Counted from the stretch's first letter, positions 36,305-49,420 are shown. The stretch: 64,000 nucleotides of DNA from Acestrorhynchus altus (GCA_034509495.1 CM067505.1:7611032-7675031), one strand, 5' to 3'. The notes: generated by a model from the sequence alone, not told the origin. Program-made: numbers and translations.

Positions 36305-36466
36305 CACTGGTTCTTAATCCTCGTCGTGGAGCACCACCGCCCTTGGAGTTTTCCTGCCAGAACACAGCAAGGACTCATCAGTTAGTTCATTAGTTGGATC
36401 AGGTGTACTAGAATTAGTGAGAACTCTAAAACAAGTAGGGCAGTGGAACAGGATTGAGAACCACTG
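36305..36466. mobile_element. hAT MITE, 162 bp, with perfect 8-bp target duplication
   Basis: The left end CACTGGTTCTTAATCCTC pairs with the reverse complement of the right end, CAGTGGTTCTCAATCCTG (3 mismatches in 18). The element is flanked on both sides by TTCTATGG (36297-36304 and 36467-36474). An 8-bp duplication and CAGTGGTTCTCAA-like ends are hallmarks of hAT transposons. No coding capacity. Confidence 0.9.
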
Positions 36467-37754
36467 TTCTATGGTATTGAACCATTTGTAGGATCTATTT
36501 TAAGAGTATAGGTCTTTACTATGATCTGATTAGACCTGTCAGATATTGGCCATTGCAGTTAAAAGTAAATGGTCCTGAAAACCTAGGGGTACTGTGCCCC
36601 CTCAATACCCCTACGTCCAACGTCCATGAAGTCTATGTGGGAAGAATAGAAATTTGACTGCCATTAAATTATGGGCTACTGAAAAGGAAACAGTAAGAGC
36701 TAGCATTAGGTAAAAGGCTGAGAACGCAGCTGTGGACGACATCAACAAATGACATTCTTTCTAGCGGCATGCTTTTTATCTGGCTTCGCTCAGCAGTCAC
36801 GCCAGCGTGCTAATATAAATAGTGGTGGGGAGCTCACCTGCATATGTCTCCGAAGCCCGCGAGAAGACTGATGACTTCCCCTCTGGCTACTGTTCAGCAC
36901 CTCCATCAGTCTGCTCCTAGCCACATGGGGTTCATCTCAGGGTAGAGAGAAAGAGAGTGAGGGAGAGAAGGGGAGGGTTTGTCTGTCGACTCTCCTTGCA
37001 CTGGACCCATACTGTACTTGTGGCCAGAGACAGTGCAGCGGTCAAAAGTTCATAAATGTCTGGAGATGGAGAGGAGAGGAGTGCAGACAAAATAAAGTGT
37101 CTGGAGGGAGGCCTTGGGCGGCGTCTTATTCAGGGTGAAAGGCTTGGAAATAACAGTGTCTGCTGCTGAGCCTTTCCCAACCCCATCTTCTCTCGTTGCA
37201 CGACTGCGGGGTACCTGAGGCTTTTAAACTTGGAATTCGAATGACAGATAATACAGTCACTGGTAGCTCTTCTTTAGATTCAGATCATCAAATATGGCCA
37301 TTTCATAGCAGTGAAAAATAATTTAACACTGGCATCTAACCTCTGAGAGTGACCGCACACTCACATATGACTGCAGACAGTCATGACAGTGGGTGCACAG
37401 TTGCCCCAATGTATATATTTGATGACACTTCCAGACGTATTCCAACTACCTACTTTTAATACGTAGTTTCTACTTGGTTGCTATGGAGCTACAGGGGGTT
37501 ACTGTGACGTTGCTTGGTGATTGCTATGGGGTTGCTTAAATATTGATAAGTGTGTGGCTAAGGTGTTAGAATGAATGAATGCATGAATGTTACACTTACA
37601 TTGGATGCTTTACCATCAGCACTCAGCAGTCAACCAAAACATACCCCGGTGAGAAGCATGCGCAGCATACTCTCTATCAGAAACATCTGTCCACCTGGAG
37701 GACTGCATCAAGCACTAAAGGGGTTCACTCAGGACAGAGTGAACATACCTCCCC

Positions 37755-37951
37755 ATACATTCACATTCATTCACACACAACAGGGCAATTTAGAGTAGCC
37801 CACACTGTCCATGTTTTCTTTTTTGGAATGTGGGAGGATACCCAGAGTCCCCTGTAGGAAACCCACAGAGACACAGGGAGAACATGGAAACTCCACCCAG
37901 ACAGACTGGGAGGTGAATGTGCTAACCAACAAGCCACCATGCCACCGTACC
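37755..37951 (+). repeat. Dispersed teleost repeat (family F), 3' half
   Basis: GGGCAATTTAGAGTAGCC, then TGTGGGAGGATACCC, GGAAACCCACAGAGACACAG, GGAGAACATGGAAACTCCAC and CCACCATGCCACCGTACCC. The order matches a repeat common in fishes. A longer, more decayed copy is at 60290-60596. Confidence 0.7.
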
Positions 37952-38372
37952 CTGATGGTTACAATAGAATACTAGATGGTAGCTAGGGTGGTTATTAAGA
38001 TGTTCCATGTGGTTGTTATGGCATTTGGTATGGTTTGCAAATTGGCTGCATTGATGTTACTAAGATAGTTCTTGATGCTCACTTAAGTATTTCACACTTG
38101 GTGTCCAAGTTGTTCCAGGAGGCTGCCAGGGTGTTAGCAAGTGGTTGCTGTGGTACCCAATGTGGTTGGTTGGGTGTTACAAATGCATTTGGATCATCTT
38201 GGCACAGAACTCAAGTACTCATTCATTCCTGTGGAATAAAAATTCCATAAAACTCTGTTGCTATGCAGGAAGGACATATCACATCAAAAAGCACACTGAA
38301 GTCCTAAAATGTACATTGTTCATTTAAATTTAAATGGACTAAAATGTTTACTTTTTCTCCTTTTCCCAACAG

Positions 38373-38505
38373 ACTGCCTTGCTTGTGGAGATCCCCCCTT
38401 ACAGAAACCAAAGAATATCCAGCCCTGTTCAGGTCAACTTCTACATATGCAATGGGAAACGGAAGAAGAGCCAGTGCCAGCGACTCACCTACTTACCCCT
38501 TAATG
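38373..38505 (+). CDS. nfatc1: nfatc1 exon 9: end of IPT/TIG domain with second basic motif
   Basis: Encodes TALLVEIPPYRNQRISSPVQ, VNFYICNGKRKKSQCQRLTY, LPLN plus one base (G). The basic KRKK (38457-38468) corresponds to the second NLS near the end of the Rel region. Acceptor ttcccaacag, donor gtaaaa. In human NFATC1 the short isoform ends by reading past this donor. Here the same frame stays open to 38615 and would add a different tail (see findings). The last base joins TT of exon 10 to give Val. Confidence 0.96.
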
Positions 38506-38534
38506 GTAAAACATTTAAACATTCATGCACCTGC

Positions 38535-38537
<3 letters not shown>

Positions 38538-38570
<33 letters not shown>
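38538..38570. repeat. (TA)n microsatellite directly downstream of the exon 9 donor
   Basis: About 16 TA units starting 33 bp after the exon. In the read-through frame it encodes alternating Ile and Tyr. Confidence 0.97.
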
Positions 38571-38573
<3 letters not shown>

Positions 38574-40942
38574 CATCCAATGGCAGTATCATGCCCAGAC
38601 CAACATTACCACTGATATAATGCTTGACAGCATGGTTAAAACTAACTATGGTATAAACTAAGAATTTTAATATATATAATTATATATATACACATACACA
38701 TTTTGTTAACTGCAAAATTAAAAAAAATATAAGAACAATTGTAGTCCTGGATCTGCCTCCCTCCGCTTCTGAAGGCATATTTGCTTTTAGACTAGAGTTG
38801 ATGTTGAAATCTGCATTCTGGTAGAGCACCAGGCAAGGACCAGCATTGGGCACTCTTGATCTATTGTATAATAAGGCTTTTGAGTAAGAGAGATCAAGAG
38901 GGAGTTATTCCCACTGCTTAAAGCATATCCATAAACTTTTGTCCTTTTCCATACCTGTTAAGTTATAGGAGCACTGGAAGGTCGTCAGCTGGGTGGAGCT
39001 GACTATGTGAAAGCTATTATTCATATGCCAAACAGTTGTCAGATGAAATTTGAAGAAAAAAAAAAACTGACCAAACCTTTAAAACGTCCAAACCACTGCT
39101 AATTGCCCCAGGATTAGGGTGCATAACCAGTGGGTGGTTCAAAGCAATGATTCAGAGCCAGCCGTGCCCAGCCCTGCCCTGTCTCTCTACAGCTAGCCAC
39201 TGCAAGATCTTTCTGTCCCTCGCACAGTGCCACACTGTCCTCTCACTTCACACACTAGGCACCCAGAGGAATTAGAGGCCATGTGCAGAGCAAGAGTATC
39301 TGAGATCCACCTCATGTGACCTTGAAGAAGCCCTTCAGCAATTTTCAAAGAATCTTCATTTAGTGAAGGTTTTGACACATTTCCCTCAACTATAAAAAAC
39401 GTAGAAATGCTATTGACACATTTTTAATAGTAACAATTGGGTAGTTGATGAATTTGACTAGTAGAAAGCTTTTCCTGGGCTAAAGAGTCAATTGCTCCAA
39501 CAATAGCAAATGAATCTTTTTTTTTTTTTACATTGTTGATTTTGGAAGAAACAATGATTGAGCAGGTGTCTCAATAATGTACACTGTCAATATACTGTCT
39601 GAATAATAAATGAAATTTATTCAACAATTAAGACACCCCTGCATTTATTAGTATTCAAGTTACCTAAAATTAGAATCAGGAGCTGCACATCAGCTACAGA
39701 ATCAAACATTTGAGGTTTTCAGGAAGAAGATTGTAGATGCATATGAGTTTGGGAAGAGATTCAAGAAGAGAACAGACCATAAGATGAGTAAAGTAGTCTT
39801 CAACAATCCAAAAATGTCATCATGGGTTTAAAAAAGTGTTCATTCAGAAACTATAGGAACTTATCTTGATACTGTTCAAACAAAACTTCTCCCAAAATCT
39901 CAGATGTTGTCTTACAGAACATTTCTTTATTTCTAATTAAAATGAATGCAATGAGAATTCATCCCAGGTTAACTTGGTGTATTTCAATTAGTCCATTCAT
40001 CATGAAATACACAATATTATAGGAAAATTTACTTTTTGTAAGAAAAAAAAAAAAGATTTTGTCCTGGCTCGAGGATGCAAAGACAGTACGGTGTTAGTGA
40101 ATTGAGCCTCTGTGCAAATGTGCTGAGACATCTGCTCATCCCTCAGACACTGCATCAGTCTGTCATGTGATTGATGGCTCATTTCTTCCTGCTGGGGCTA
40201 AAATAGGTGTCTGGGTTCTATTTTAAACCTGTAGGTGGTGAGTTCCCCTTTCTGCATGTTGTCGACATGATCCTTAGGAAAACTAAAAGCCATCTGAGGC
40301 TGTGAGTGGAGAGTGTGGCTACGAGTGATGGCTCAATCCTAGTGAAAGAGCTGATGTTGCAGTACTGTGATCTTCTATGGGGAAGATGATGACACTAGGT
40401 TGGCTTTACTTATGCAGAAGCATCGTAACATGATCAGGTTGTTGAAGCAGGCATTATTTGTTTCACCATCACTGGTTTAAATTTTGAATGATTACTCAAA
40501 ATGAGAATGAAGTGCTTCTGCCTAATTGCTATCGGCTAGTTTTACATGATGAACGTTTTTGGGTTCTGGTGGCACCTCACTAGTTTTTCCTTGAAAGAGT
40601 AGACTTTATGGCAAAAGATTTTGTTTATGTAGAATTTTTGCCAAACATTTGATGGATTGGCATTGCAATGTAACAGGGAGGGCATGGGATCCTACCCTGC
40701 CTGCCACACTCATATACACATATGCACGGCATCATGGCCTGTTCTGTGCTCCAAAAGACCCTTAAGAGATTAAAAATCTGCTTTATGTTGACTTTTTCTA
40801 CAGCAATGTCTACATCCAACTGCACTAATTTGAATAAATGTACCAGTAAATGAATGACTTAATAATACCCAGATCATGGTTGTCATAATCACTATAGTAA
40901 AGAAAAATTCGACCACTTACTCCCAGTGAAAATTTGGTATCT

Positions 40943-41000
40943 GGTACCTGGAACCTTGTAGAGCATTGATTGGTACCTGGAACCTTGTAGAGCATTTATT
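40943..41000. repeat. 29-bp tandem duplication
   Basis: The unit starting GGTACCTGGAACCTTGTAGA is present twice (40943-40971, 40972-41000) with one mismatch in 29, so it is recent. Confidence 0.95.
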
Positions 41001-41666
41001 GGGCAGAAAGACACAGACGTCTAGCACTATTGCTGTAATATTGTGTACGTTGTCATTGTCTAATGAAAATCATGTATCTTCTTTTTTGTCCATTGTTTGT
41101 TTTCTTCATGTGAATCCGACAGTTGTTCTTTACATTGTGTCAGAATTTCATGATGAATGGACCAATAGAAGTGCTCGAAAATGACTTTAATTTCTCTTAT
41201 TTTAACTTCCATTCAAAGTTAAGAGCATTTTTACTTCTTTATGTAAAGTCTCCATTTTAGAGATATGTGTTTTTCATTGGACAACAATTATACACTTTTA
41301 AGTTGCCATGTTTTATAGTGAAGCTGCCAATATAACACAATAATTTGCTCCGATGCTCAGATGAACTTTCTTGCACCGTATTGTTATTTGTAAGAGGATA
41401 TATTCTGCTTATATATATATTCAAAATTCTTGACAGTGGTTAAAAATATAATAATAAAAAAAAAAATTATTCTCAGGGCTTTTATTCTGATATATGAACA
41501 CTGTTTGAACAAAGAAAGAGAATATGCAGCCCCTCCATTCTCATTTTCCTCTATAACACAGTATCTGAGTCAGTGACATCATTAGCCCTGCCCCTCTTAC
41601 TGATCAGTCAGAGTCTTTATGCAGGTTGAGTATGTACACATGGACAGAGCATAAACATGCACTGGA

Positions 41667-41835
41667 AGCTCCTTTGGCATTTAAACTGGGATTTAATTCA
41701 GCTGGAAACAAATGGGTTTTAGCTGTTTTCCAGGCTGGATTACTCGCTGATAATTCATCACATAATGACGAGACCAAGTTTTGTAGTTTGCAGTGATATG
41801 TATATTAGGTTTGTTACTCTGATCCTGAGATATGA
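41667..41835 (+). repeat. Low-copy repeat, copy 1 (partner at 63075)
   Basis: Shares GGAAGCTCCTTTGGCATTTA followed by AACTGG, GGAAACAA, ATTCATCACA and CTCTGATCCTGAGATA with 63075-63225, in the same order and orientation, at moderate identity. Confidence 0.6.
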
Positions 41836-42972
41836 AGTCTAGAAATTGGTATGTAAGTGGGATGTAACAGTCCAAAGTGCAGATGTCTTAATGAGCAGAT
41901 GTGTAAATAGGGTTGCTTTTAACAAAATAACTATTATTTAAAATAACTTTTAAATCCAGAAACCTGTTCAGATAATGTCAGATAATGTTTTAGAATTTAT
42001 AACGTTATGTAGTTTATTGTTTTGCAACGTCAACAGTTGCATTTCTGTGGGGAGCTGTGGTAGTGGAAAACGAACTAGATACCAGGGACAAAAGCGAGTA
42101 GAGCTGAGTAGAGTAGGTACCATGTGCTGGAAAAGTGGGTTAACTGTGTTTTTATGCAGTGTTTGTGTAAGTTCACAGCTGTAGAGCCACACATCAGCCT
42201 AACCGTCTGCTCATTGAATGTGAGGACAGCTAGGAGAACTTTTGAGCCACCTAATTTGTGTTAACTCAGAAAACAACTCTATAATTAGTTACTTTAGTGT
42301 ATTAAGTTGGCCTGACTCTACATTTCTTGCAGTGCGCTGGAATAAATGTAGCATGTTTTTGGCATGCAGGCTGGTGTTTGTGGTTGAGGTCTGTTGTAGG
42401 ACAGACAACTACAGATGGAAAATCTCTGTGTAGCAGTGTGTTCTGAAAAGGGGAAAAAGAAGAATGGAATTGGGCCTTGTTTGACCTTTTTTCCTCATTT
42501 CATCCAAATGATGTCAATGTCTTTCTGATTGCTATTTGATTCTTTTAAACCAGGGAAAATGTATTAACAAATAATGCTTCATACATATTTTCTTGATATG
42601 TAATGAATTAAAAACGGCCTCTGTTGAAGCCGAAGCTTCCTGTGCTTGTGGCACATTAGCAGTGGGGAAAGCTCCAAAGAAAACAGCCCCTTTTATTATA
42701 GAAGCAGCTGGAAGCCTCTTGTGGTGATGATTCATGCCTTTTTCCCCCCTCTTTCTTTAAATATTTTCAGTTGGGCGGGAGCACGTTGCTTCAGACACAC
42801 GGTCTCATTGATGAGAATGTTTGTTTGGCTCTGGGTTTCCTAGCCACAAACCCACTCCATCGCACCAGCTCACATGAGATCACGTGAGCCTTCTGTGTGT
42901 GTTTATTCATTTCTCTCTTCTTTTCTTTTTTTCTTTTCTTTCTTTTCTTTCTTTTCTTGCGGACTCTCTCAG

Positions 42973-43593
42973 TTCCCACCATTAAGACAGAACCCCATGA
43001 TGACTATGACAACCCTCATGTGTGCACTCAGCGGCATCCCTCCAGCCTCACCTTGCCCTCCAAGCCATACTATGCCCAGCAAGCCCTGCCCACTGCGATG
43101 CCTGGGGACCACAGGGCCTGTGTTACAGCCACCTTCGCGGGCGGCCCTCAAAGACTCGTGCCAAAGGCGCCGTCCCTGTCCTGTTCTTCTTCCTCCCCCA
43201 GCACCAGCCCCAAGCTGCAAGATCTGTCCCCCACACACTTCCCCCCTCAGTGCCTGCCCTCAGGTGCCAGTCCTGGGCCGTCCACCATTCCTCACGTTTC
43301 TGCCATTCAGCCCACACCTGGTCGTTACCAGCAGCCCATCCTCTACCCTACAGGCAGTGCCTCTTCTTCTCCAGGCTCACATCCCTCTACTCCGATTTCA
43401 GCACCGGAGTTCATCTTCACACCAAGCCAGAGTTTGGCCCAGTCGCCTGTGTCTGTTGAGTCTACAGCACTGCCCAAAGCACCAGTGAGGAGTGGGTCTT
43501 CTCCTTTATTGCAGGATGAAGGAGCACCTGCTATGCTGGCTGTCAGCATCAAGCAGGAACCACAGGAACTGGATCAGATATACCTAGATGATG
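42973..43593 (+). CDS. nfatc1: nfatc1 exon 10: long-isoform C-terminal region
   Basis: A 621-bp exon encoding the C-terminal transactivation-type extension found only in the long NFATC1 isoform. It opens with VPTIKTEPHDDYD, containing a sumoylation-type IKTE (42981-42992), passes through a Pro/Ser-rich low-complexity middle (SPKLQDLSPTHF is recognisable), and ends with IKQEPQELDQIYLDD, holding a second IKQE site (43548-43559). Completed codon G|TT (Val) at the start. One base (G) is left before gtgagt. Two further frames are open across much of the exon because of its composition, but only this one joins both neighbours in phase. The middle is the fastest-changing part of the protein. Confidence 0.95.
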
Positions 43594-46500
43594 GTGAGTT
43601 GCAAAGAAATGTCAGCATCCAATGTCAGCAAAACTGCACCTACACAAAATGTTCCCCATATAGTTGGGGTCCTGATATCCATTAAGGGCTTATTAGACCA
43701 ATAGGACCTTTAGTCTAATGACTGTAGGATTACAAAATGCTTCGTACAAACAAAATAGTATCAAAAGGGTTATTATACCATTCGTAATGATAACTTCGCT
43801 CTTAATTAAAGTGTTTTTGAGACACAAAATAGAAGAACCACTTTTGTTTTCCATAAAGGAAAATGTTTGTAAGAGAGACGTGTTAAGAACTTTATTTTCT
43901 TCATTACCAGTTACAAGGTGTTTCATTTTCATACATCACACTGTATGCATCTTTTACAAACAATATTTTAAAGGTTTACAGCCGCACATACACTTGATGT
44001 AGAAGTTAAATGTTCTTCACACTTACACATTTATTTTACAAGCACGATCCTGTATGGACCCTAAAGTGGTTCTTCTATAGCGTCACTCAAAGAACTGTTT
44101 GAGAACTCCTAAATGATTGTGTAGGATGTAGAAACATTTAAAACCATATATGCTGATTCCATCATGGACAAGTACTGTTTAACATGACAAAGAAAATTTT
44201 AAATTGTTCAGTTCTCATACCTTTCCTGGAAGTCTGTGTGGGCCCTTGATTACTGCATGGTTTTGTGCTTTTCCTACTCAAACACACCTCATTTAACTCA
44301 CCACTTAATTACCAGGTTTAGTAGGTGTGCTACAAAATCCCAAAATGTGCTGGACTCTGGCCTTCTCTTCTGCAGTCCCTGCTTCAAGAAACCCTCAAGG
44401 AACCCCCCTACTGAATCAACAATTAGGTCCAGAATTACTGGCAGCTTTTTAAAAATCTAAATATCAGAATATAAAAACAAAAGACACCCTTAAAAAGTGT
44501 TCTTAAGTTGTTCTTTGGTAGAGGTTAAATGGTTCTTCTTATACAAAGAAAACCTCTTTTATATAGTTTAAAAATTGAGATATATAGAACTCAAAAAGTG
44601 TTTTTTTTTCTCTCACAAACACATCCTTTATACAAATATATTTTTAGAGCTGTTTGTTTATATCATATATCTATAGTTATTACAGGCTAATTACAGTCAC
44701 ATTTGATCAGGTAAAAGTTGTTTTCAATGTTTTAAATGTTTTTTTGTTTTCATACAAAGTGGTTTATCACTTAAAAGTCTCTTTCCTAATGCCATAATGT
44801 CATTTAACAAGGACTTTGTGGAAAGTGGCAAAACAACAGCTGCAAAATAAACAGCACTGTGATCCTTTATTGGCAATGTCAAGACCGCCTGAACCCCATG
44901 CTCACACACAGCTAATGAGAAGCAAGGTCTCACAAGCCTTTATATACACATCAGAGCAGGTTGATGTTACTCAGTAATTCAACCCAACATATTTTTCAGA
45001 TCATGCAAAAAAATCCACATGGATCAACTCAGTGTTAAATTTCCCGTTAAGAAGCTGAAATAGATTTAATGACCTTTTTTGAACAGTGATGTCATTTGAA
45101 ATCACATAAATCACAACAATATTCCACAAGTGCATTCGTTTGTTTGCTTGTTCTGAACTCAACAGTAAAGCCACCCCTCCCCACTCCCAACTATGATGTG
45201 CTCTGTTTACATTGGTGAATGAAACTGCTACCACACCAGGCTCTGTCAAAAGAGTCAGTTAAGAGAGAAAGTTGGGGGCAAATTTAGTAAAATGCATTAA
45301 TGTGGTAAAAAAATAAATGCATTACAGTTTCCAGATTAAATGCTCTAACACATTAATGTTGACATGACCAGATTTCAATCATGTTTGGTCTCTCATGCCA
45401 GTCGGGTCTGCTCAGCTGATTAGTAGGGCTGTGAATTTACTAAAACGTGATCTGTTTGGTTTGAGGATGTTGGTAAACATTACTGCTATATTTTCTTGAG
45501 AGGGATTTTCAAGCCTGTTACTCTAGAATGACTTTAAACGGCCAGATATAGATTGAGAGGATATCATTCTTCATTCATCATTTTTTGCTTCTTGCTTGTG
45601 CTTTTATTACAATCTATGGCTCTGATTCTGAGATTTTTAGTGCAATTTGAAACTTGTTGAAAAGGTGGAACATTGCTCATTAATATGCACAAACTCATTA
45701 ACATGTCTGCTTTGATTTTGCATTGTGTAGCACTGTTACTGGCAGGTACACCAAGCCAAATGTGCAAATACTCATTTCATTTTAAGGCCATTTATAAAAA
45801 TGTATATATTTATATTGCACGCATGCAAGAGGCCATGGACTACATCATAGCGTCTTCCTCTCAAACCCAAATAACCTCTGTCCAAGCTTTAATTTGTTTG
45901 TTACTGTTAGCAAGATCTTTATTCTGGCAACACTTTAAAATAGCATTAGCATGGATGTGCTGTTTCACTGTTGCTTTGGAGACTTTCTAGCTTCAGCATG
46001 AAACCAAACACCAAGCCCAACTTGACTTTGGTTTATTTTAGGGATTTCCTGTTGTGTAGAAAGAAGATTAGTAGTATGTTTAAGTAATCTCCATTAGCAT
46101 TACTAAATAAACAGAATTGCATATGTCAATAGACTTTCAGAACTGTCGCTCATAAACATGAGGTTCTTCCCTGTTATTAATATCACTTGTTTCCTGTATG
46201 TGATCTGTGAGGATGACCAGAGAGGAATCTGATGAAGTGCTCTGACACCACATGCTTAGCAGAAGGACTTATTTCAACACTCTGATTAGTGTGATGGCAG
46301 ATATATTATCTAGCTTGGTGGTCTTTAAGAAACATCTAATCACTGATTCCCACATAACATTTCTATGCTTAATTTCAGCATAAGTTTCTATATACACACA
46401 CAATACTGTGCATCTTAGACAGCTGTGACAATTGTTTCATGCTGTTTATCTCAGTAATATGTGTTTTTGCTTGCTATATTTAAAAAAGAAGCACAGTAAG

Positions 46501-46967
46501 GGCTGTAAGTATCAAAGAAACACTTACTGCACAATTAAATACCTAAATAGCTTTTAATTTTTCTTAGATTTTAGGTGTTTGCATTGTACTGTAAATTACA
46601 GGCCAGCATATAACTCTTACAAATAAAACTTCTTTGCCAGTTTAAAGGTTCTTCTCAAACAAACATCTTAATTAGGAAAATACGGTTCATTTATGGCATC
46701 TATCATTTGAAGTGTCTTCATTTTTAAGAGTGTAGATGCACTTAATAGGTGTAGGGTTACTGACTGTAGCACATCTGTAACTGCACAATGCATCATCTCC
46801 CCTATATCAGTGGAAATGTATGGAAAGGTATCAATACTAACATGGAAGGGAAATGATGGGTTGCTGGAGCTTTTACACACATCAATGTCACCACTAGCTT
46901 GAGAACAGTTCACAAACCACAATATCTGGCCTGCATACAGACCTCATTATACTACATTTAGATTATG

Positions 46968-47390
46968 ATAAAAAGTTTGGACATCCCATGAACCCCATGA
47001 ATTTGAACATATTTCAAATATGAAAATTAATTTTTCATTTGAACTATATTGAGATATGAGAGTGATATAACTAAACTGAAGACATGTCTTTTAAAAATCA
47101 TTTGCAAAATATAATTAATAGAAATGTAATTTTCTTGTGAGGAAAACGTTTGGACACACTATGCCCTAATAGCCGATATTTCATTGTTTGGCTTAAATAA
47201 CTGTCTTCCTGTCTTTGGAGTGGAGTGGAAGAAATATTTCCCCACTCCCTCGTGCATAATTCTCTCAGCAAGAGATGTTTTTTACTGTTTTGTCTAAACA
47301 GTAGTTACATTTTCAAGATTCCTCTGACATAATAAGGATATCATAGAGGTTTCTATTATGGAGAGCTCTCCAGGCCCTCCTCTATATCTA
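46968..47390 (-). pseudogene. Decayed Tc1/mariner-like relic, related to 21625
   Basis: Shares with 21625-22110 the order GACATCCCATGAACCCCATG, GAGGAAAACGTTTGGACAC, TGCCCTAATAGCCGATATTTC and GAGAGCTCTCCAGGCCC. No readable transposase frame remains. Confidence 0.55.
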
Positions 47391-48959
47391 TCTCTCTCTC
47401 TAATGGTAGATGCTGGACTTTCGATAGGAGCTACCTGTAGGTCTTTGGATGACATTTTAGAATTGTTGGAGACTTCTTTACACATTTTGTGCTCATAATA
47501 TCATGATACTAGAGGGAGCTTTGGCAGCAGTAGATGGTCTACGGCTTGTAATATAGGTAAATGAGAGCATCTGTATGGTAGCTGTTTCTGATAAATTGTC
47601 CAATGAGTATAGCTACTGGCAGCTCACTCTAATCAAGGCTCACAAATTGAAGCAAGCAAGCAAGTCATCTAATCAGTTTTGGAGCCTAGATTAAGGATAG
47701 AAGCTCTAACAAATTTATCAACCTCATTTGTGGTCCACATTCTTTCATGAAGTACGGGAACAGTTGAAATACAGCTCGTGCTGTTCTAAGCGTGTACTTA
47801 GGACAGGATGAGGAATTGTGGTCAAGTTGCAATGCAGGCAGGGAGCGTGAGATTTTTGGTGTGTTGACTTGTCAAATTAATACCTGCCATTTTGCCTCTG
47901 GCATGAGGTGGGACATTTTACTGAGCACTCAACTCTAATACGATTCATTAGACTACTTCAGGTAAAGCCTATTAAGTTCGCTGGCAAGGATTCTGTGCTC
48001 ATGAACCCTTTCAGGCATTTTGTTTCTTAAAGGCCTTGTCAATCACAGCATGATACTGTATCATATATAGAATAAATATGCCTGTTGGCTGAAAATTGGG
48101 TAATGTATAGTCTGGACTGGCTACTCACTTGGTGTCATTCTCAGTCTATATATAATGGGACTTCTTATCAGTTGTTAAGTCTGCCTAGTTATGTATTTAT
48201 CCCGTTCTACGAAATGAAGTCATTTTTGTCAAATACTTGGTCCATTATGGATAGCCTGTAATCAGATGCATTTATCATCATTATCAGCCTCTGCTTACTT
48301 CTGGTAAGATCTACTGGTGTTGCCAGGGCTTCCCTTAGGGTTACTCAGAGGTTCCAGGGGTCTTTCCTCATGGAAACTCTTACTTGCACTGGCTTCAGGC
48401 CTAGGCTCCATAGCTTATCCAGCTTCTGAATGTGAGGGGCCTTGCTGCTATAAAATGTACTGACTTGGCTGCTCAGTGCAAGGCTCTGGGCCAGAGGCTG
48501 CCACAGACATGAATCCCGAGCTGCAGGGCCTACAAAACTGTGGGCCTTGTGGTGAGAAAGAGCCAAATTTGAAGACTACACAATTCAACAAACATGGTGA
48601 GCCTGCAATCTGCAGCAAGAGCTCCAATTAAAACCCTATGTGGTGACACATGAACAGATTAGAGCTGCATAGGAGCAGGTATTTACCATGAAATACCATA
48701 AAACATGTATTTAAGAACCCTGGCTACTTAGAATTACGTACAGCTGTGTAGTTATTGATACTTACAAAGGTATCACAGCAAACCATGCAAATATGTTTCT
48801 TGGTTTGCCTGCAGTCTGAGCCTTTAAGCTACCTCAAGAACACTGAACTCATATAACTCATATAAATAAACCAGTTTGAGACTTGCAGTACCCCGGTGGA
48901 ACTAGCCATTATAACATGATCAGCAAAAATAGTCATTCACTACACAATTGCACCATCTC

Positions 48960-49420
48960 CACCTGTCTGGAGGCTCATGAATTCATGCTGTAGATGCCAA
49001 GTTCCAGCCCTAACATCTGTGTTACGATCCAGATTCATCAGACCTGGCGACATTTTTCCAGAATTCAGCTGTCCAGTCGTGTTAAAACTGTGTCCACTGC
49101 AGCCTCAGCTTTCTGTTCTTGGCTGACAAACCAAACAAACCAAAATGGTCTTCTGTTGTTGTATCCTGTCTACCTCAAATTTTGGGATGTTGCACATTTG
49201 GAGCTGCTTTTCTGCTCATCACAGTTGCACAGAGGGGTTTTCTGAGTTACTGTAGCCTTTCCTTCAGCTCTGGATAATCTTTGTTGACCTGTCTGATCAA
49301 CAAGGTGTTTCCATCAGCACAACAGGCCTTTATGTTTTCTTTATCACACCATCCTGAGTAACTCTAGAGACTAATGTGCTGAAAAACACTGAGATTCTGC
49401 TGTTTTTGGAAATATTACAT
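48960..49420 (+). repeat. Dispersed teleost repeat (family G), copy 1
   Basis: Contains ATTCATCAGACC, CCACTGCAGCCTCAGCTTTC, TGTTCTTGGCTGACA, GTTACTGTAGCC, TTGACCTGTCTGATCAACAA and CATCCTGAGTAACTCTAGAG. Copy 2 at 56930-57590 has the same order. Confidence 0.75.

Larger units (their letters stand above)
36080..38200 (+). repeat. Islands of a degenerate GGTTGCTATGG-type minisatellite
   Basis: Three islands, near 36090-36225, 37470-37560 and 37960-38200, consist of variants of TGGTTGCTATGG, TTGCTAGG and GGTTACTATGGGG. Other elements, including the MITE at 36305 and the repeat at 37755, lie between them. Confidence 0.55.
38506..42972 (+). other. nfatc1: nfatc1 intron 9
   Basis: A 4.5 kb AT-rich intron with a TA array 33 bp after the donor, a 29-bp tandem duplication (40943-41000), and a repeat copy (41667-41835) whose partner is at 63075-63225. 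An AATAAA occurs at 39605-39610. The acceptor follows an unusually long pyrimidine tract (about 42907-42971). No other exon seen. Confidence 0.85.

Noticed and set aside
36810..36830. TATAAATA as a possible alternative promoter in intron 8
   Set aside because: A lone TATA-like word in AT-rich DNA with no exon or donor of the right phase nearby.
42874..43488. Alternative long frame over exon 10 (204 codons)
   Set aside because: A shifted reading of the Pro/Ser-rich exon. It does not join exon 9 or exon 11 in phase.
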